Positions 9,842 to 22,310 are shown, numbered from the stretch's first letter. The stretch is 50,988 nt of DNA from Rhodocyclaceae bacterium (GCA_013426785.1 JACDZI010000015.1:1-50988), one strand, 5' to 3'. Program-made: numbers and translations. The notes: a model not told the origin generated them from the letters alone.

Positions 9842-9860
9842 TTTTTACGAAATCTTTACG
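9842..9860 (+). promoter_or_regulatory. Candidate KdpE-type site upstream of kdpA
   Basis: Two T-rich half-sites in direct repeat, TTTTTACG and TCTTTACG, lie about 80-100 bases before kdpA. The known KdpE target in E. coli is also a T-rich imperfect repeat ending TTTACA. The resemblance is suggestive only. Confidence 0.25.
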
Positions 9861-9940
9861 GCGCTGCCCAGCCTTTTACCAACATCCTGAAGGTCGGCTA
9901 CCTAACATGGGTAGCGTGGCAAACCCGATGGAGAACCCTC

Positions 9941-11652
9941 ATGACCCAACACGCCTGGCTGCTGCTCGGCCTCTACCTGGCCGCGCTGCTGCTGCTCGTC
10001 AAACCGCTCGGCGCTTACATCGTCCAGGTGACGGAGGGGCGTCTCGGATTTGCCGGCCGTATCGAGGGCACCGTGTTCCGCCTCTGCGGCATCCACCGCG
10101 ATGAAGAGATGGGCTGGCCCAGATACGCGCTGGCCATCATCCTGTTCAACGCCCTCGGCCTCGTCGCCGTCTATGCGCTGCAAAGCCTGCAACTGTGGCT
10201 GCCACTGAATCCGCAGGCGCTGGCCAACGTCACGCCCGACTCCGCGTTCAACACCGCGGTGAGCTTCGTCACCAACACCAACTGGCAGGGCTATGGCGGC
10301 GAAGCCACCATGAGCTACCTGACCCAGATGCTCGGCCTGACAGTGCAGAACTTCCTGTCCGCCGCCACCGGCATCGTCGTCGTGATCGCCCTGATCCGCG
10401 GCTTCGTCCGCCACACTGCGGCCGGCATCGGCAACGCCTGGATCGATCTGTTCCGCGTTACCGTCTGGCTCCTGCTGCCACTGTCTCTGGTGTTCGCACT
10501 GTTTCTCGCCAGCCAGGGCGTGATCCAGAACTTCGCCGCCTATCAGGAGGTAACAACGCTCGAAGGCAGCACGCAAACCCTCGCCATGGGCCCGGTTGCC
10601 TCGCAGGAAGCGATCAAGATGATCGGCACCAATGGCGGCGGTTTCTTCAATGCCAATTCGGCCCACCCCTACGAAAACCCGACGCCGCTGACCAACTTCC
10701 TGCAGATGTTGGCCATCTTCCTCATTCCCGGCGCGCTGTGTTTCGTCTTCGGCCGCCTGGTCGGCGACATGCGTCAGGGCTGGACAGTCTTCGCGGCGAT
10801 GGCCGTGCTGTTCGTTGCCTTCGAGGTGCCCGCCATGATCTTCGAGCAACAGGGCAACCCGCTAGTGGAAAAAGTCGGCGCTGGCGAGACGGCAATGTCC
10901 ACCACCGCTCTGCTCGACGGCAACCTGGAAGGCAAGGAAACCCGCTTCGGCATCGCCGACTCCGCCCTGTTCGCCACCATCACCACGGCCGCCTCCTGCG
11001 GCGCGGTGAATGCCATGCACGACTCTTTCACGCCACTCGGTGGCATGGTGCCGCTGGTGTTGATGCAGCTCGGCGAAGTGGTGTTCGGCGGCGTCGGCTC
11101 CGGCCTTTACGGCATTCTGGTGTTCGCCCTGCTGGCGGTGTTCATCGCCGGCCTGATGATCGGCCGCACGCCGGAATACCTCGGCAAGAAGATCGAGGCG
11201 CACGAGATGAAGATGACCTCCATCGCCATCCTCGTCACGCCGCTGCTGGTGCTGCTCGGCACCGCTGTCGCGGTGATGACGGAAGCCGGCCGCGCCGGCA
11301 TCGCCAACCCCGGCGCGCATGGCCTCACCGAAATCCTCTACGCCCTCTCCTCGGTCGCCAACAACAACGGCAGCGCCTTCGCCGGCCTGTCGGCCAACAC
11401 GCCCTTCTACAACGGCCTGCTCGCCGTGGCGATGTGGTTCGGTCGCTTCGGCGTGATCGTGCCGGTGCTGGCCATGGCCGGTTCGCTGGCGGCGAAGAAG
11501 CGCATCCCCGTCTCGGCCGGCACCCTGCCGACCCACGGCCCGCTGTTCGTCGCCCTGTTGATCGGCGTGGTACTGCTGGTCGGCCTGCTCAACTATGTGC
11601 CCGCGCTGGCGCTCGGCCCGGTGGTCGAACACCTGACGCTGTGGAGTACGAA

Positions 11653-11656
<4 letters not shown>
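9941..11656 (+). CDS. kdpA: KdpA, potassium-transporting ATPase channel subunit
   Basis: KdpA is the potassium-selective membrane subunit of the Kdp high-affinity pump. The 571-residue product begins with a hydrophobic helix and shows selectivity-filter segments such as [36 protein letters not shown] and [10 protein letters not shown] copy of the 23-base dispersed repeat at 10871-10893 encodes KVGAGETA in the loop before EGKETRFG, where it appears as added residues relative to E. coli KdpA as I remember it. I see no kdpF upstream. The stop overlaps kdpB (ATGA). Confidence 0.96.
10871..10893 (+). repeat. Dispersed repeat copy inside kdpA
   Basis: One difference from consensus (GAGAC for GGGAC). 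Read in frame as KVGAGETA in a loop of KdpA. Confidence 0.88.
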
Positions 11657-13719
<2,063 letters not shown>

Positions 13720-13730
13720 AGGAAAATTCC

Positions 13731-14303
13731 ATGCGTACGTTGATTCGCCCTGCAATTTCATTATTTCTGCTGCTGTCCGCCCTCATCGGCCTGCTCTACC
13801 CCGCCGTCGTGACCGGTGTGGCGCAAACGGTCTTTCCGGCTGCTGCCAACGGCAGCCTGATCGTCAAGGACGGCAAGCCGATCGGTTCGGAATTGATCGG
13901 CCAGAACTTCACCGCCCCGAAGTATTTCTGGGGCCGTCCGTCGGCCACCGCGCCGATGCCTTACAACGCTGCCGCCTCGTCCGGCTCCAACCTCGGGCCG
14001 CTGAATCCGGCGCTGGTAGATGCCGCCACCGACCGCGCGGCGGCCCTGCGCGCCGCCGACCCTGACAACACGCGACCGATTCCCGTCGAACTGCTGACCG
14101 CCTCGGCCAGCGGCCTCGATCCACACATCAGCCCGGCTGCCGCCGAATTTCAGGCAGAACGCATCGCCCGCGCCCGTCAGATCGACACCCAGCGCGTGCG
14201 CCAACTGGTCGCGCAGCACACCGTGGGGCGCGAACTCGGTATGCTTGGCGAACCGCGGGTAAATGTGCTCAAACTCAATTTGGAACTTGACGCCAGACCA
14301 TGA
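13731..14303 (+). CDS. kdpC: KdpC, potassium-transporting ATPase accessory subunit
   Basis: KdpC is a single-span subunit needed for assembly and ATP affinity of the Kdp complex. The 190-residue product has one N-terminal membrane helix and the family segments [26 protein letters not shown] and [17 protein letters not shown] lies before ATG 13731. The gene follows kdpB by 11 bases and overlaps kdpD by four bases. Confidence 0.95.
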   Translation: MRTLIRPAISLFLLLSALIGLLYPAVVTGVAQTVFPAAANGSLIVKDGKPIGSELIGQNFTAPKYFWGRPSATAPMPYNAAASSGSNLGPLNPALVDAATDRAAALRAADPDNTRPIPVELLTASASGLDPHISPAAAEFQAERIARARQIDTQRVRQLVAQHTVGRELGMLGEPRVNVLKLNLELDARP

Positions 14304-17014
14304 CCATCGACGGTCGTCCCGATCCCGACCAGTTGCTCGCCCGTGTGCAGGCGGCCGAAGCGCGGGCCGCGCGCGGCAGGCTGAAGGTCTTCTTCGGCGC
14401 GTCGGCCGGCGTCGGCAAGACCTACGCCATGCTCGGAGCGGCGCAGCGGCAGAAGGAACTGGGCATCGACGTCGTGATCGGCGTGGTTGAGACGCATGGC
14501 CGCAAGGAAACCGAAGCCCTGGTCGCCGGCCTCGAACGCCTGCCGCCGCGCGAGATTCCCCATCGCGGCCAGCTGTTGAAGGAATTCGATCTCGACGCCG
14601 CGCTGGAACGTCATCCCGCGCTGATGTTGATGGACGAACTGGCGCATACCAACGCCCCCGGCTCGCGTCACCCGAAACGCTGGCAGGACGTGCATGAACT
14701 ACTCGATGCCGGCATCGACGTCTACACGACGGTGAATGTGCAGCACCTCGAAACGCTCAACGACGTGGTCAGCGGCATCGCCGGCATTCGCGTCTGGGAG
14801 ACGGTGCCCGACCATGTCTTCGACGCGGCCGACGAAGTGGTGCTGGTCGACCTGCCGCCGGACGACCTGCTGCAGCGCCTCAAGGAAGGCAAGGTTTACC
14901 TGCCACAGCAGGCCGAACGCGCGATCCGCAACTTCTTCCGCAAGGGCAACCTGATCGCCCTGCGCGAACTGGCCCTGCGCCGCACGGCGGACCGCGTTGA
15001 CCACGAGATGCTCGCCTATCGCCGCGAAACCTCGGCCGGCGCGGTGTGGCAAACCCGCGACGCGCTGCTGGTCTGCATCGGGCCGGGCGGTGGGGCCGAG
15101 CGGCTGGTGCGTACCGGCGCACGCATGGCCAGCCGGCTGGAGGCACCCTGGCACGCCATTCACGCGGAAACGGCTGCCCCCGGCCCGCAGGCCGATTCCG
15201 GGCACCTGCGCATCTTCCGGACGCTCGAACTGGCAGAATCGCTCGGTGCCCGCACCCTGTCGCTGACCGCCGAGGACCCCGTGGCCGCACTGGTCGGCTA
15301 TGCCCGCGAGCACAATCTCTCGCGCCTGCTGGTCGGCCGCGACCATCCGCGGCCCTGGCGGCCCTGGTATCGATCAATGGCCGACCGCATCGGCCATGCC
15401 GCCCCCGATCTCGATGTCATCCAGGTGGCCCGTGAGGATGCGCGTGAAGCGGCGACACCCGGAAGCGTCAACGTGCTGCGCGCGCCGTTCGACGGCATCG
15501 GCTATCTCAAGGCGGCAGCCATCTGCGCCGGCGTGACCCTGCTCGCCACGCCGCTGGTCAATGTCGTCGAAGTCACCAACATCGCGATGCTGTTCCTGCT
15601 GGCGGTGCTGATGGTCGCCATCCGGCTCGGGCGCGGCCCGGCGCTGGCAGCCGCCTTCATGGCCGTGGCCGCCTTCGACTTTTTCTTCGTGCCGCCGCGC
15701 TTCACCTTCGCTGTCAGTGACGCGAAGTTCGTGATGACCTTCGTCGTGATGTTCATCGTCGCCGTGATCGTCGGCCAGCTTACCGCCCGTTACAAGCAGA
15801 ACGCCGAAGTCGCCGCGCGGCGCGAGGGCCAGGCGCGCGCGCTCTACGAAATGGCGCGCGACCTGTCGGCGGCGTTGCTGCCGCTCCAGGTCGAGGAGGC
15901 CTGCAGCCGCTTCCTGCAAGCCGAATTCGATGCCGGGGCCGCCTTGCTGCTCACCGACGCGGACGATCGCCTGCAACTGGCCACACCAAAAGTCGGCGCT
16001 GGCAGGACGGCAAGCATCGACGCGGGGGTCGCCCGCTGGGCCTTCGATCACGGCGAAGCGGCCGGCCTGGGCACGGACACCCTGCCGGGCAGCGCCCTGC
16101 TCTACCTGCCGCTCAAGGCGCCGATGCGCACGCGCGGCGTGCTGGCCATCGCGCCGCGCGATCCCCTGCGTGTCCAGGAACCCGAGGCACGCCGCCAGTT
16201 GGAAACCTTCGCCAGCCTGGTCGCCATCGCCGTCGAGCGCATGCACTACGTCGAGGTCGCGCAGAACACGCTGGTGCAGATGGAATCGGAAGGTCTGCGC
16301 AACTCGCTGCTGGCGGCCATCTCCCACGACCTGCGCACCCCGCTGGCCGTGCTGGTCGGCCTGGCCGAGTCGATGGCACTGACCCAACCACCCCCCACCG
16401 GGGCGCAGGCCAGGATCGCCACCACGTTGCAGGAGGAAGCCCGCCGCATGAGCGCCCAGGTGAACAACCTGCTCGACATGGCGCGCCTGCAGGCCGGCAA
16501 GGTCAAGCTCAACCGCCAGTGGCAACCACTCGAAGAAGTGATCGGCAGCGCACTGCAAGCCAACCAGAACGCCCTGGCCGACCACGCAATCGAGATCGAC
16601 CTGCCCGAGGATCTGCCGCTGCTCGAATTCGACGCGGTACTGATCGAGCGCGTACTGGCGAACCTGCTGGAGAATGCCGCAAAATACACGCCGCGCGGCA
16701 CCCGCATCGACATTGGTGCCGCACTGAACGGGGGCGACGTCGAGGTTTGGGTGGAAGATAACGGGCCGGGGCTGCCCAAGGGGCGGGAGGAGACCTTGTT
16801 CCAGAAATTCGAGCGCGGCACGCGGGAAGGCACGACCTCCGGCGTCGGGCTCGGCCTGGCGATCTGCCAGGCCATCGTCAACGCGCATGGCGGAAAAATC
16901 CGCGCGGAGAACCGTGCGACCGGCGGTGCGCGTTTCGTCTTTTCCCTGCCGCGCGGCACCCCGCCGACCATCGGCGCGGAGGACCCGGGCGAAGAAAACG
17001 GGGAGCCGGCATGA
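14300..17014 (+). CDS. kdpD: KdpD, potassium/turgor sensor histidine kinase
   Basis: KdpD senses low potassium and phosphorylates KdpE. The 904-residue product has the cytosolic KdpD domain with P-loop [11 protein letters not shown] near residue 34, a universal-stress-protein-like domain, and four close membrane helices around residues 395-495. A GAF-like domain follows, then a histidine kinase core with phospho-acceptor SHDLRTPL, the N box ENAAKYTP and DNGPGLP. A dispersed repeat copy (15989-16011) encodes KVGAGRTA in the GAF-like domain. It overlaps kdpE by four bases. Confidence 0.95.
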   Translation: MTIDGRPDPDQLLARVQAAEARAARGRLKVFFGASAGVGKTYAMLGAAQRQKELGIDVVIGVVETHGRKETEALVAGLERLPPREIPHRGQLLKEFDLDAALERHPALMLMDELAHTNAPGSRHPKRWQDVHELLDAGIDVYTTVNVQHLETLNDVVSGIAGIRVWETVPDHVFDAADEVVLVDLPPDDLLQRLKEGKVYLPQQAERAIRNFFRKGNLIALRELALRRTADRVDHEMLAYRRETSAGAVWQTRDALLVCIGPGGGAERLVRTGARMASRLEAPWHAIHAETAAPGPQADSGHLRIFRTLELAESLGARTLSLTAEDPVAALVGYAREHNLSRLLVGRDHPRPWRPWYRSMADRIGHAAPDLDVIQVAREDAREAATPGSVNVLRAPFDGIGYLKAAAICAGVTLLATPLVNVVEVTNIAMLFLLAVLMVAIRLGRGPALAAAFMAVAAFDFFFVPPRFTFAVSDAKFVMTFVVMFIVAVIVGQLTARYKQNAEVAARREGQARALYEMARDLSAALLPLQVEEACSRFLQAEFDAGAALLLTDADDRLQLATPKVGAGRTASIDAGVARWAFDHGEAAGLGTDTLPGSALLYLPLKAPMRTRGVLAIAPRDPLRVQEPEARRQLETFASLVAIAVERMHYVEVAQNTLVQMESEGLRNSLLAAISHDLRTPLAVLVGLAESMALTQPPPTGAQARIATTLQEEARRMSAQVNNLLDMARLQAGKVKLNRQWQPLEEVIGSALQANQNALADHAIEIDLPEDLPLLEFDAVLIERVLANLLENAAKYTPRGTRIDIGAALNGGDVEVWVEDNGPGLPKGREETLFQKFERGTREGTTSGVGLGLAICQAIVNAHGGKIRAENRATGGARFVFSLPRGTPPTIGAEDPGEENGEPA
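15989..16011 (+). repeat. Dispersed repeat copy inside kdpD
   Basis: One difference from consensus (GCAGGAC for GCGGGAC). Read in frame as KVGAGRTA in the region before the kinase core. Confidence 0.88.
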
Positions 17015-17709
17015 GCGAACCGCACGTCGGCATCATCGTGATCGAGGACGAAGCCAATATCCGTCGCTTCATCAAGCTGGCGCTGGAAACCGAGGGCTTC
17101 CAGGTGTTCGAGGCGGACAGCGTGCAGCGCGGACTGATCGAAGCGGCGACCCGCCGTCCCGACCTGGCGATCCTCGATCTCGGCCTGCCCGACCGTGACG
17201 GCAGTGAATTTATCAAGGACCTGCGCAGCTGGTCCGACCTGCCGATCATCGTGCTGTCGGCACGCACCGCCGAGACGGACAAGGTGGCGGCACTCGATGC
17301 CGGCGCCGACGATTACTTGACCAAGCCTTTCGGCGCCGCCGAATTGCTGGCACGGGTGCGTGCGCATCTGCGCCGCCGCCACCGTGGCGAGGGCGGCAGT
17401 TCCCTGGTGGAGTTCGGCCGGCTGAAAGTCGACCTGTCACGGCGCAGCATCGAACGTGAAGGTGTGCCGCTCCACCTGACGCCGATCGAGTACCGGCTGT
17501 TCGCCTACCTGATCAGCAACCCCGATTGCGTACTGACCCATCGGCAACTGCTGAAAAATGTCTGGGGCCCCTCGCATGTCGAGGATACCCATTACGTGCG
17601 GGTCTATATGGGGCAGCTCCGCAAGAAAATCGAGGACGATCCGTCCCGACCGCGACACATCCTCAACGAAGCGGGGGTCGGTTACCGCTTTGTTTTAGGG
17701 GCGCTTTGA
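17011..17709 (+). CDS. kdpE: KdpE, response regulator of the kdp operon
   Basis: KdpE is an OmpR-type regulator that activates kdpABC transcription when phosphorylated by KdpD. The 232-residue product has the receiver aspartate in AILDLGLPDRDG, the conserved lysine in YLTKPFG, and a C-terminal winged helix ending DDPSRPRHILNEAGVGYRF. The gene overlaps kdpD, so pump and regulators form one unit on the plus strand. Confidence 0.95.
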   Translation: MSEPHVGIIVIEDEANIRRFIKLALETEGFQVFEADSVQRGLIEAATRRPDLAILDLGLPDRDGSEFIKDLRSWSDLPIIVLSARTAETDKVAALDAGADDYLTKPFGAAELLARVRAHLRRRHRGEGGSSLVEFGRLKVDLSRRSIEREGVPLHLTPIEYRLFAYLISNPDCVLTHRQLLKNVWGPSHVEDTHYVRVYMGQLRKKIEDDPSRPRHILNEAGVGYRFVLGAL

Positions 17710-17766
17710 CAGCAGGTGCGGCACAAGCGAGAATCGCCCCACCTTCCCAACGCACAGGGCGAGACC

Positions 17767-19047
17767 ATGAGCCTCAAGCAACTGCCGTCCTATCTGCATG
17801 GCGAACACGTCGGTCCTTGGGCGGTTTTCCTTGAACAGATCAACCGCGTCACGCCGCATCTGGGTCAGTACGCCGCCTGGGCCGATACTCTGCGCCTCCC
17901 GAAACGCTGCCTGATCGTCGATGTGCCGATCCACATGGACGACGGCACGGTACGGCATTTCGAGGGCTACCGCGTCCAGCACAACATCTCGCGCGGCCCC
18001 GGCAAGGGAGGCGTGCGCTACCACCCGGAGGTCACGCTCTCCGAAGTTATGGCGCTGGCCGGCTGGATGACGATCAAGAATGCTGCGGTGAACCTGCCCT
18101 ACGGCGGTGCCAAGGGCGGCGTGCGCGTCGAGCCGCGCACCCTCTCGACCAATGAACTAGAGCGGATGACACGCCGCTACACAAGCGAAATCGGCATCAT
18201 CATCGGCCCCGACCGCGATATCCCCGCGCCAGACGTCAATACCAACGAGAAGATCATGGCCTGGATGATGGACACCTACTCGATGAACGTCGGCGCGACC
18301 ACCCCCCGCGTCGTCACCGGCAAGCCGGTGAGCCTGGGCGGCAGCCTCGGCCGGCGCGACGCCACCGGGCGCGGCTGCTACATCGTCGCACGCGAAGCGA
18401 TGGCGCGCCGCGGCATGGAGATGCGTGGCGCCCGCGTGGCAATCCAGGGTTTCGGCAATGTCGGCAACGCCGCCGCACGCGTGTTTCACGATGCCGGCGC
18501 GAAGCTAGTGGCGGTGCAGGACGTCGCCGGCACAATTTACGCGTCGGCCGGCATTGATCCGCATGCCCTGTGCCGGCATCTTGACGCCGGCGGAGCTCTC
18601 CTTGACTTTCCGGGGACCGCACGCATCCCGCCGGATGAATTCTGGGCCGTCGATTGCGAGGTCATGCTGCCCGCCGCGCTGGGCAACCAGATCACCGTGG
18701 ACAATGCCAGTGCCCTCCGCGCGCGCTTCGTCATCGAAGGCGCCAACGGCCCGACCACGCCGCAGGCCGAGGATATCCTGCTCGACAAGGGCATCCTTGT
18801 GGTGCCAGATGTGCTGGCCAACGCGGGCGGTGTTACCGTGAGCTACTTCGAGTGGGTGCAAAACTCGTCGTCGTATTTCTGGACCGAGAACGACATCAAT
18901 GATCGGCTCGACCGCGCCCTGACCGAGGCGTTCCGTGCGATCTGGAGCGTCGCCGCAGAGAAAGGGGTCGCGTTGCGCACGGCGGCATTCATCGTCGCCT
19001 GCACGCGCGTACTGGAAGCGCGCGCGATGCGCGGCCTTTATCCCTAG
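17767..19047 (+). CDS. Glu/Leu/Phe/Val dehydrogenase family, glutamate dehydrogenase
   Basis: The enzyme interconverts glutamate and 2-oxoglutarate plus ammonia. The 426-residue product has [12 protein letters not shown], the catalytic-lysine segment [11 protein letters not shown], the [13 protein letters not shown] segment and a Rossmann motif GFGNVG. Its size fits the smaller hexameric, mostly NAD-type class (gdhA/rocG-like); coenzyme preference is not certain. Start ATG 17767 is chosen because the family begins near this point; the frame is open to 17716. It stands between kdp and nif genes, and a link to ammonia metabolism is only inference. Confidence 0.9.
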   Translation: MSLKQLPSYLHGEHVGPWAVFLEQINRVTPHLGQYAAWADTLRLPKRCLIVDVPIHMDDGTVRHFEGYRVQHNISRGPGKGGVRYHPEVTLSEVMALAGWMTIKNAAVNLPYGGAKGGVRVEPRTLSTNELERMTRRYTSEIGIIIGPDRDIPAPDVNTNEKIMAWMMDTYSMNVGATTPRVVTGKPVSLGGSLGRRDATGRGCYIVAREAMARRGMEMRGARVAIQGFGNVGNAAARVFHDAGAKLVAVQDVAGTIYASAGIDPHALCRHLDAGGALLDFPGTARIPPDEFWAVDCEVMLPAALGNQITVDNASALRARFVIEGANGPTTPQAEDILLDKGILVVPDVLANAGGVTVSYFEWVQNSSSYFWTENDINDRLDRALTEAFRAIWSVAAEKGVALRTAAFIVACTRVLEARAMRGLYP

Positions 19048-19065
19048 CGCCCGCTGGCTTCCCGA

Positions 19066-19088
19066 ACTGTCGGCGCTAGCAGGACGCC
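19066..19088 (+). repeat. Diverged dispersed repeat copy after the glutamate dehydrogenase gene
   Basis: Contains GTCGGCGCTAGCAGGACG, two differences from the core. It lies in the short gap between two convergent genes. Confidence 0.65.
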
Positions 19089-19090
19089 GG

Positions 19091-19393
19091 CTACGCGGAG
19101 AATGACCAGTCTAGGTCAGGCATCCTGAGTCGCAACGCGCCGGTTGCTGTATCGCGCAGCACCATCAGCCCCTCGGCCGGCAGGGTGAGCACGATATCGA
19201 AACGGCCATGACGCAGATAGCCGACGTCGAGACGACCGGCCACCGGCAGCACTTCGAGATAGCCCTGGCAGTAAGGACAATGGCAGGCAAGGATGCCCAG
19301 TTCGCCCTCGATGACTTCCTCGCAGGCATCCAGCAGCTGTACTGCCTTCATCTTCGCACCGCACAGGGGGCAACGCGCTTCCTGTTTGACCAT
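19091..19393 (-). CDS. Small zinc-ribbon protein at the end of the nif run
   Basis: The 100-residue protein has CPLCGAK near residue 8 and CHCPYCQG near residue 38, the two cysteine pairs of a probable zinc ribbon. The rest is a compact beta-rich segment. It is the last gene of the minus-strand series that starts at nifH, and the gene before it ends only 14 bases away. I recognise no named family. A role linked to nitrogen fixation rests on position alone. Confidence 0.6.
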   Translation of the reverse strand: MVKQEARCPLCGAKMKAVQLLDACEEVIEGELGILACHCPYCQGYLEVLPVAGRLDVGYLRHGRFDIVLTLPAEGLMVLRDTATGALRLRMPDLDWSFSA

Positions 19394-19407
19394 TTCAATA
19401 ACCCACG

Positions 19408-20388
19408 TTAAAACCCATAAGGCCGGTGCAGCCAGTCGCGCACGACCTGTACATCGCGGTCGGGCAGATAACTGAAACCGCCTTGGGCATCCTCAATCAC
19501 CACGGTGGCAACGGCATGCGGGACGCCCTTGGTGGTAATCATGTGAAAAAACCATGCGAGCGGGTAACCGACCTGCTTGTCGAAACGATGGAGTGCGTCC
19601 GCCAGTCCCAGTCCACGCACACCAAAACTGCCTTCGAAGCGCGGCATGACGCCATTGAACGCCGCCACCGGCGTGGCGCTGCGAATCGGCTGACGATAAC
19701 GATCCAGGTGTTCGCGCACGGCGATCACCCAATGGTTGCTGAAATCGGTGGCACGGCTGGCACTGCTGGCCTCCCAGGCGGCGATGAAGCGATGCACCGG
19801 CTTGGGTTCGGCTTTCTGCTGGCGCATGCCGGCAAGGAAATCGGCCACGTCGGTCACGCGGCGCAGGGTGTAGAACGGCACGCCGATCGCTGCCAGATGG
19901 ACCGGACAGGCGTCGCGAGGATCTATCATTTCCTCGACGTTGGCCGGCACGCTGCCATCGGCGGCGAACAGGGCATGGCAGACCACCTCCTGCAACTCCT
20001 CGATTTCGAGCTGGATGAAGTCGGCCGCCCCGCTGCCGGTACGGGCCACCCAGTAATGGGTCTTGCCGGTCAGTCGCGTGGCGCGCAAGTGGCTGTCGGC
20101 AAAGTCAGCCACCAGCGCCCCCAGATCGTCGTCGCGGGTAGCGAGTTCCTCGCTGGCCCAGCGCTCAAGGTCGTCGGCGACATGCCGGCCTTGCGCATCG
20201 ACGACGCCGCCGAGGCGATACCAGCCACCCCGCGCCAGCACTTCACGAAAACTGTACTGCGGCGCGATTTTTGCCAGTTCGCGCGCCAGGGCGACCGGTC
20301 CCTGCGCGACCGCCACCTGCACGCAGGCTTCGGCCAGCGCATGGGTCAGATCGGTCAGTGGCGGCATTGTCGGCAAACTCGTCTGCAT
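19408..20388 (-). CDS. Unknown protein of the nif run
   Basis: The 326-residue product has no signal peptide, membrane helix or cofactor motif that I can recognise. It is mixed alpha/beta, with CPVHLAAIGVPFYTLRRV near the middle and GGFSYLPDRDVQVVRDW near the end. AGGAG lies about nine bases before ATG 20388, so the start is well supported. It follows the Fe-S LRV gene by 12 bases and so is probably co-transcribed with the nif genes. Confidence 0.65.
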   Translation of the reverse strand: MQTSLPTMPPLTDLTHALAEACVQVAVAQGPVALARELAKIAPQYSFREVLARGGWYRLGGVVDAQGRHVADDLERWASEELATRDDDLGALVADFADSHLRATRLTGKTHYWVARTGSGAADFIQLEIEELQEVVCHALFAADGSVPANVEEMIDPRDACPVHLAAIGVPFYTLRRVTDVADFLAGMRQQKAEPKPVHRFIAAWEASSASRATDFSNHWVIAVREHLDRYRQPIRSATPVAAFNGVMPRFEGSFGVRGLGLADALHRFDKQVGYPLAWFFHMITTKGVPHAVATVVIEDAQGGFSYLPDRDVQVVRDWLHRPYGF

Positions 20389-20400
20389 GTTGCGTTACTC

Positions 20401-21165
20401 CTAGGAAAAATCGGCCTCGGCCAGGCGTCTCCATGCCTGCCGGCGCACTTCGGGTTCGGGATCTGAGAGCAGCGTCCGCACGGCGGCGAGGGGTGCCCGG
20501 CCAACAGCGGAAAAGCGCACGGTCCAGTCCGGATCGGCCAGCAGTTGCGCGGCATCGTCGGGCAGCGCACGCTCGGCGACGATGCGGCGTACTTCAGGTT
20601 CGGGATCGGCGAGCAGCTTGACCAGAGCAAAGGCGGGCAGACGCTGTGCAACAGTCTTGCGCACTTCGCGTTCCGGATCGCCCACCAGGCGCGTCAAGCG
20701 GCCATGCGACATGCGCCGCGCCACGACGACGCGCACCACGTAGTCGGCATCGCCGGCCATGGAAATCAGATCATCGACCGGCAGACGCTGGGCGACGGCA
20801 ATGCGTACCTCGCGATCACGGTCGCGGCGCAGCCGCAGCAGTTCTTCCGGCGGCAGCCGGGTGGCGACCACGCGCCGCACCACTTCGTCACGATCGGCCA
20901 CCAGCGCACGCACCGCCTCCAGCGGCGCATGGCGGGCGGCAATGGCGCGACGCTCCCAATGAGCGTCAGCAAGATGCAGGGGCGCCGACTCGGGGTTCAG
21001 GCGAAAGAAATTGTCCATCTGACGGCCACTCATGGCCAGCGCACAGACTTCCCGCGGCTGGCAGCGACCGGCGGCCAGCAAACCGGCAGCATGCGGACAA
21101 ATGGAACAAAGGACATCGGGGACCTGAGCCTCGTCCGCCGCAACGAACTCAGTCGTCTTCACCAC
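20401..21165 (-). CDS. 4Fe-4S leucine-rich-variant (LRV) repeat protein
   Basis: The N-terminal region has a cysteine cluster (VLCSICPHA, then GRCQPREVCALAMSGRQMD near residues 20-50) that fits a 4Fe-4S site. About eight alpha-helical repeats of roughly 24 residues follow, each with the pattern DPEPEVRRxVAxRLP. This is the layout of the Azotobacter vinelandii LRV protein, also coded beside nif genes and of unknown role. Start GTG 21165 overlaps the upstream gene by 17 bases. Confidence 0.85.
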   Translation of the reverse strand: MVKTTEFVAADEAQVPDVLCSICPHAAGLLAAGRCQPREVCALAMSGRQMDNFFRLNPESAPLHLADAHWERRAIAARHAPLEAVRALVADRDEVVRRVVATRLPPEELLRLRRDRDREVRIAVAQRLPVDDLISMAGDADYVVRVVVARRMSHGRLTRLVGDPEREVRKTVAQRLPAFALVKLLADPEPEVRRIVAERALPDDAAQLLADPDWTVRFSAVGRAPLAAVRTLLSDPEPEVRRQAWRRLAEADFS

Positions 21166-21436
21166 GCAAGGCCACCACGAGTCCGGTAGCCGCAGCAGCG
21201 TCGCTGGTCAGGCTGAGGCAATGCTCGCCGCTCGCCACGTAATAGATCAGGCAGAGGTCGTTCTCTCCCGCCGGTTGCAGGCGCGGTGGTATGTCGTCTT
21301 CGCTGCACACCGACAGGTGACGGCCAGGAAAGCTCGTGCGCAATTCCTGCGCCAGCAGTTCGTGCACCGTGGAGGCTGCACCGGCGACCTTGGCCAGCAC
21401 CTGTTCGAGATAATCGGGCGTGATGCCGGTCATCAT
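21149..21436 (-). CDS. Small nif-associated protein of unknown function
   Basis: A 95-residue acidic protein starting MMTGITPDYLEQVLAKV, with one cysteine in HLSVCSEDD and one in SGEHCLSL. Proteins of this kind sit between nifX-like and LRV genes in other diazotrophs; I think of the DUF6129 family but cannot confirm it. Its ATG overlaps the stop of the nifX-like gene (ATGA), and its end overlaps the LRV gene, so it is embedded in the operon. Confidence 0.65.
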   Translation of the reverse strand: MMTGITPDYLEQVLAKVAGAASTVHELLAQELRTSFPGRHLSVCSEDDIPPRLQPAGENDLCLIYYVASGEHCLSLTSDAAAATGLVVALRGEDD

Positions 21437-21849
21437 TCCTCGACCATTTCGGCCAGTTCGCGGAATGGCGCGAGCGACGCTGCCTCGACCCCCATCACCT
21501 TGGCCAGCCAGGGCGGCGGACTGTTCAATGTCTGCTGCAGGCGCGTCAGTATGTCATCCATCCGTGTGTTCGGACGAACTTTGAGCGGATGCACGCCGAC
21601 ACGCACTACCTTGGCGGCGGCCGGCCCGCCGATCGACATGAAGCAACCGATCTGGCAGTCGGCGATCAGTTCGGCACGGGCGCGATTGCGATCTTCCGCT
21701 TCATCCGCCGCCAGGGTCGAGCGGGCATCGACGAACTCGACCGTTGCCGGCGTGACGGCGTAGATCACGAACGCCCGGCAACTGCCGAAATGTCCGTCGA
21801 TCAGTTCGCCGCTGTCTGTGGCGCAAGCCACGCGGATGGCGCGCTCCAT
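21433..21849 (-). CDS. NifX/NafY-family FeMo-cofactor-binding protein
   Basis: The 138-residue product is a single dinitrogenase iron-molybdenum cofactor-binding domain: RVACATDSGELIDGHFGSC at the N-terminus, then VEFVDAR and LIADCQIGCFMSIGGPAAAKVV. Such proteins carry FeMo-cofactor or its precursor during nitrogenase maturation. Whether it is NifX proper cannot be settled, because nifE and nifN are not in the window. It lies 12 bases after the ferredoxin gene. Confidence 0.8.
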   Translation of the reverse strand: MERAIRVACATDSGELIDGHFGSCRAFVIYAVTPATVEFVDARSTLAADEAEDRNRARAELIADCQIGCFMSIGGPAAAKVVRVGVHPLKVRPNTRMDDILTRLQQTLNSPPPWLAKVMGVEAASLAPFRELAEMVEE

Positions 21850-21861
21850 GATGGTGGCGGC

Positions 21862-22059
21862 CTAGATGTAGACGATGCAGGCATCGCCCGCGGGGCAGGC
21901 GATCACGCACTTGGGCGAATCGGACTCGCCGTCGCACTCGGTGCAGGTGTCCTTGTTGATCTTGAAGATACCGCCCTTGTCGGTAATCGATTTGGTCGGG
22001 CAGACCGGCACGCAGTCACCGCAGGAAGTGCATTCGGCCTGGACGATTTTCATTGCCAT
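21862..22059 (-). CDS. fdxN: FdxN-type 2[4Fe-4S] ferredoxin
   Basis: A 65-residue ferredoxin with CTSCGDCVPVCP and a second set CTECDGESDSPKCVIACP, where the wide spacing inside the second set is typical of nif-linked ferredoxins. Such proteins pass low-potential electrons to the nitrogenase iron protein or supply cofactor assembly. AAAGGAG lies before ATG 22059. It is the obvious soluble partner for the Rnf complex coded at 30519-36209. Confidence 0.9.
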   Translation of the reverse strand: MAMKIVQAECTSCGDCVPVCPTKSITDKGGIFKINKDTCTECDGESDSPKCVIACPAGDACIVYI

Positions 22060-22079
22060 GATGAAACTCCTTTCAATAT

Positions 22080-22301
22080 TTACTCGACGCCATCGATCCG
22101 ACTGGCCCGCACCGAATACGGCAGGCGTGCCGGCGCGGGTTGCGGGTCGATGAAATAGCAGCCGCCATTCTTCAACTTGATCTCGCCGCCCCACTTTTCC
22201 GGGGTATCGAATTCCATCGAGGTAATCTGGTCCTCGATATCGCGCTTGGGCATGTAGAACACGTAGCCTTCGGCGCCACGGCGGATCATGATGTTGGCCA
22301 T
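22080..22301 (-). CDS. nifT: NifT/FixU family protein
   Basis: A 73-residue protein with the family pattern MANIMIRRG...GYVFYMPKRDIED...WGGEIKLKNGGCYFIDP. NifT is regularly coded just after nifK; its role is unclear and it is not essential in the species tested. It sits nine bases after nifK, in the usual nifHDKT order. Confidence 0.92.
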   Translation of the reverse strand: MANIMIRRGAEGYVFYMPKRDIEDQITSMEFDTPEKWGGEIKLKNGGCYFIDPQPAPARLPYSVRASRIDGVE

Positions 22302-22310
22302 GACTTTCCC

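Noticed and set aside
10195-11652. Apparent N-terminal extension of about 486 residues on KdpB
   Set aside because: It lies in another frame of kdpA and is arginine-rich nonsense. The KdpB start at 11653 gives the normal length and overlaps the kdpA stop.
20401-20430. Another copy of the dispersed repeat (AAAAATCGGCCTCGGCCAGG)
   Set aside because: Too few positions match the consensus; it is ordinary coding sequence of the LRV gene end.
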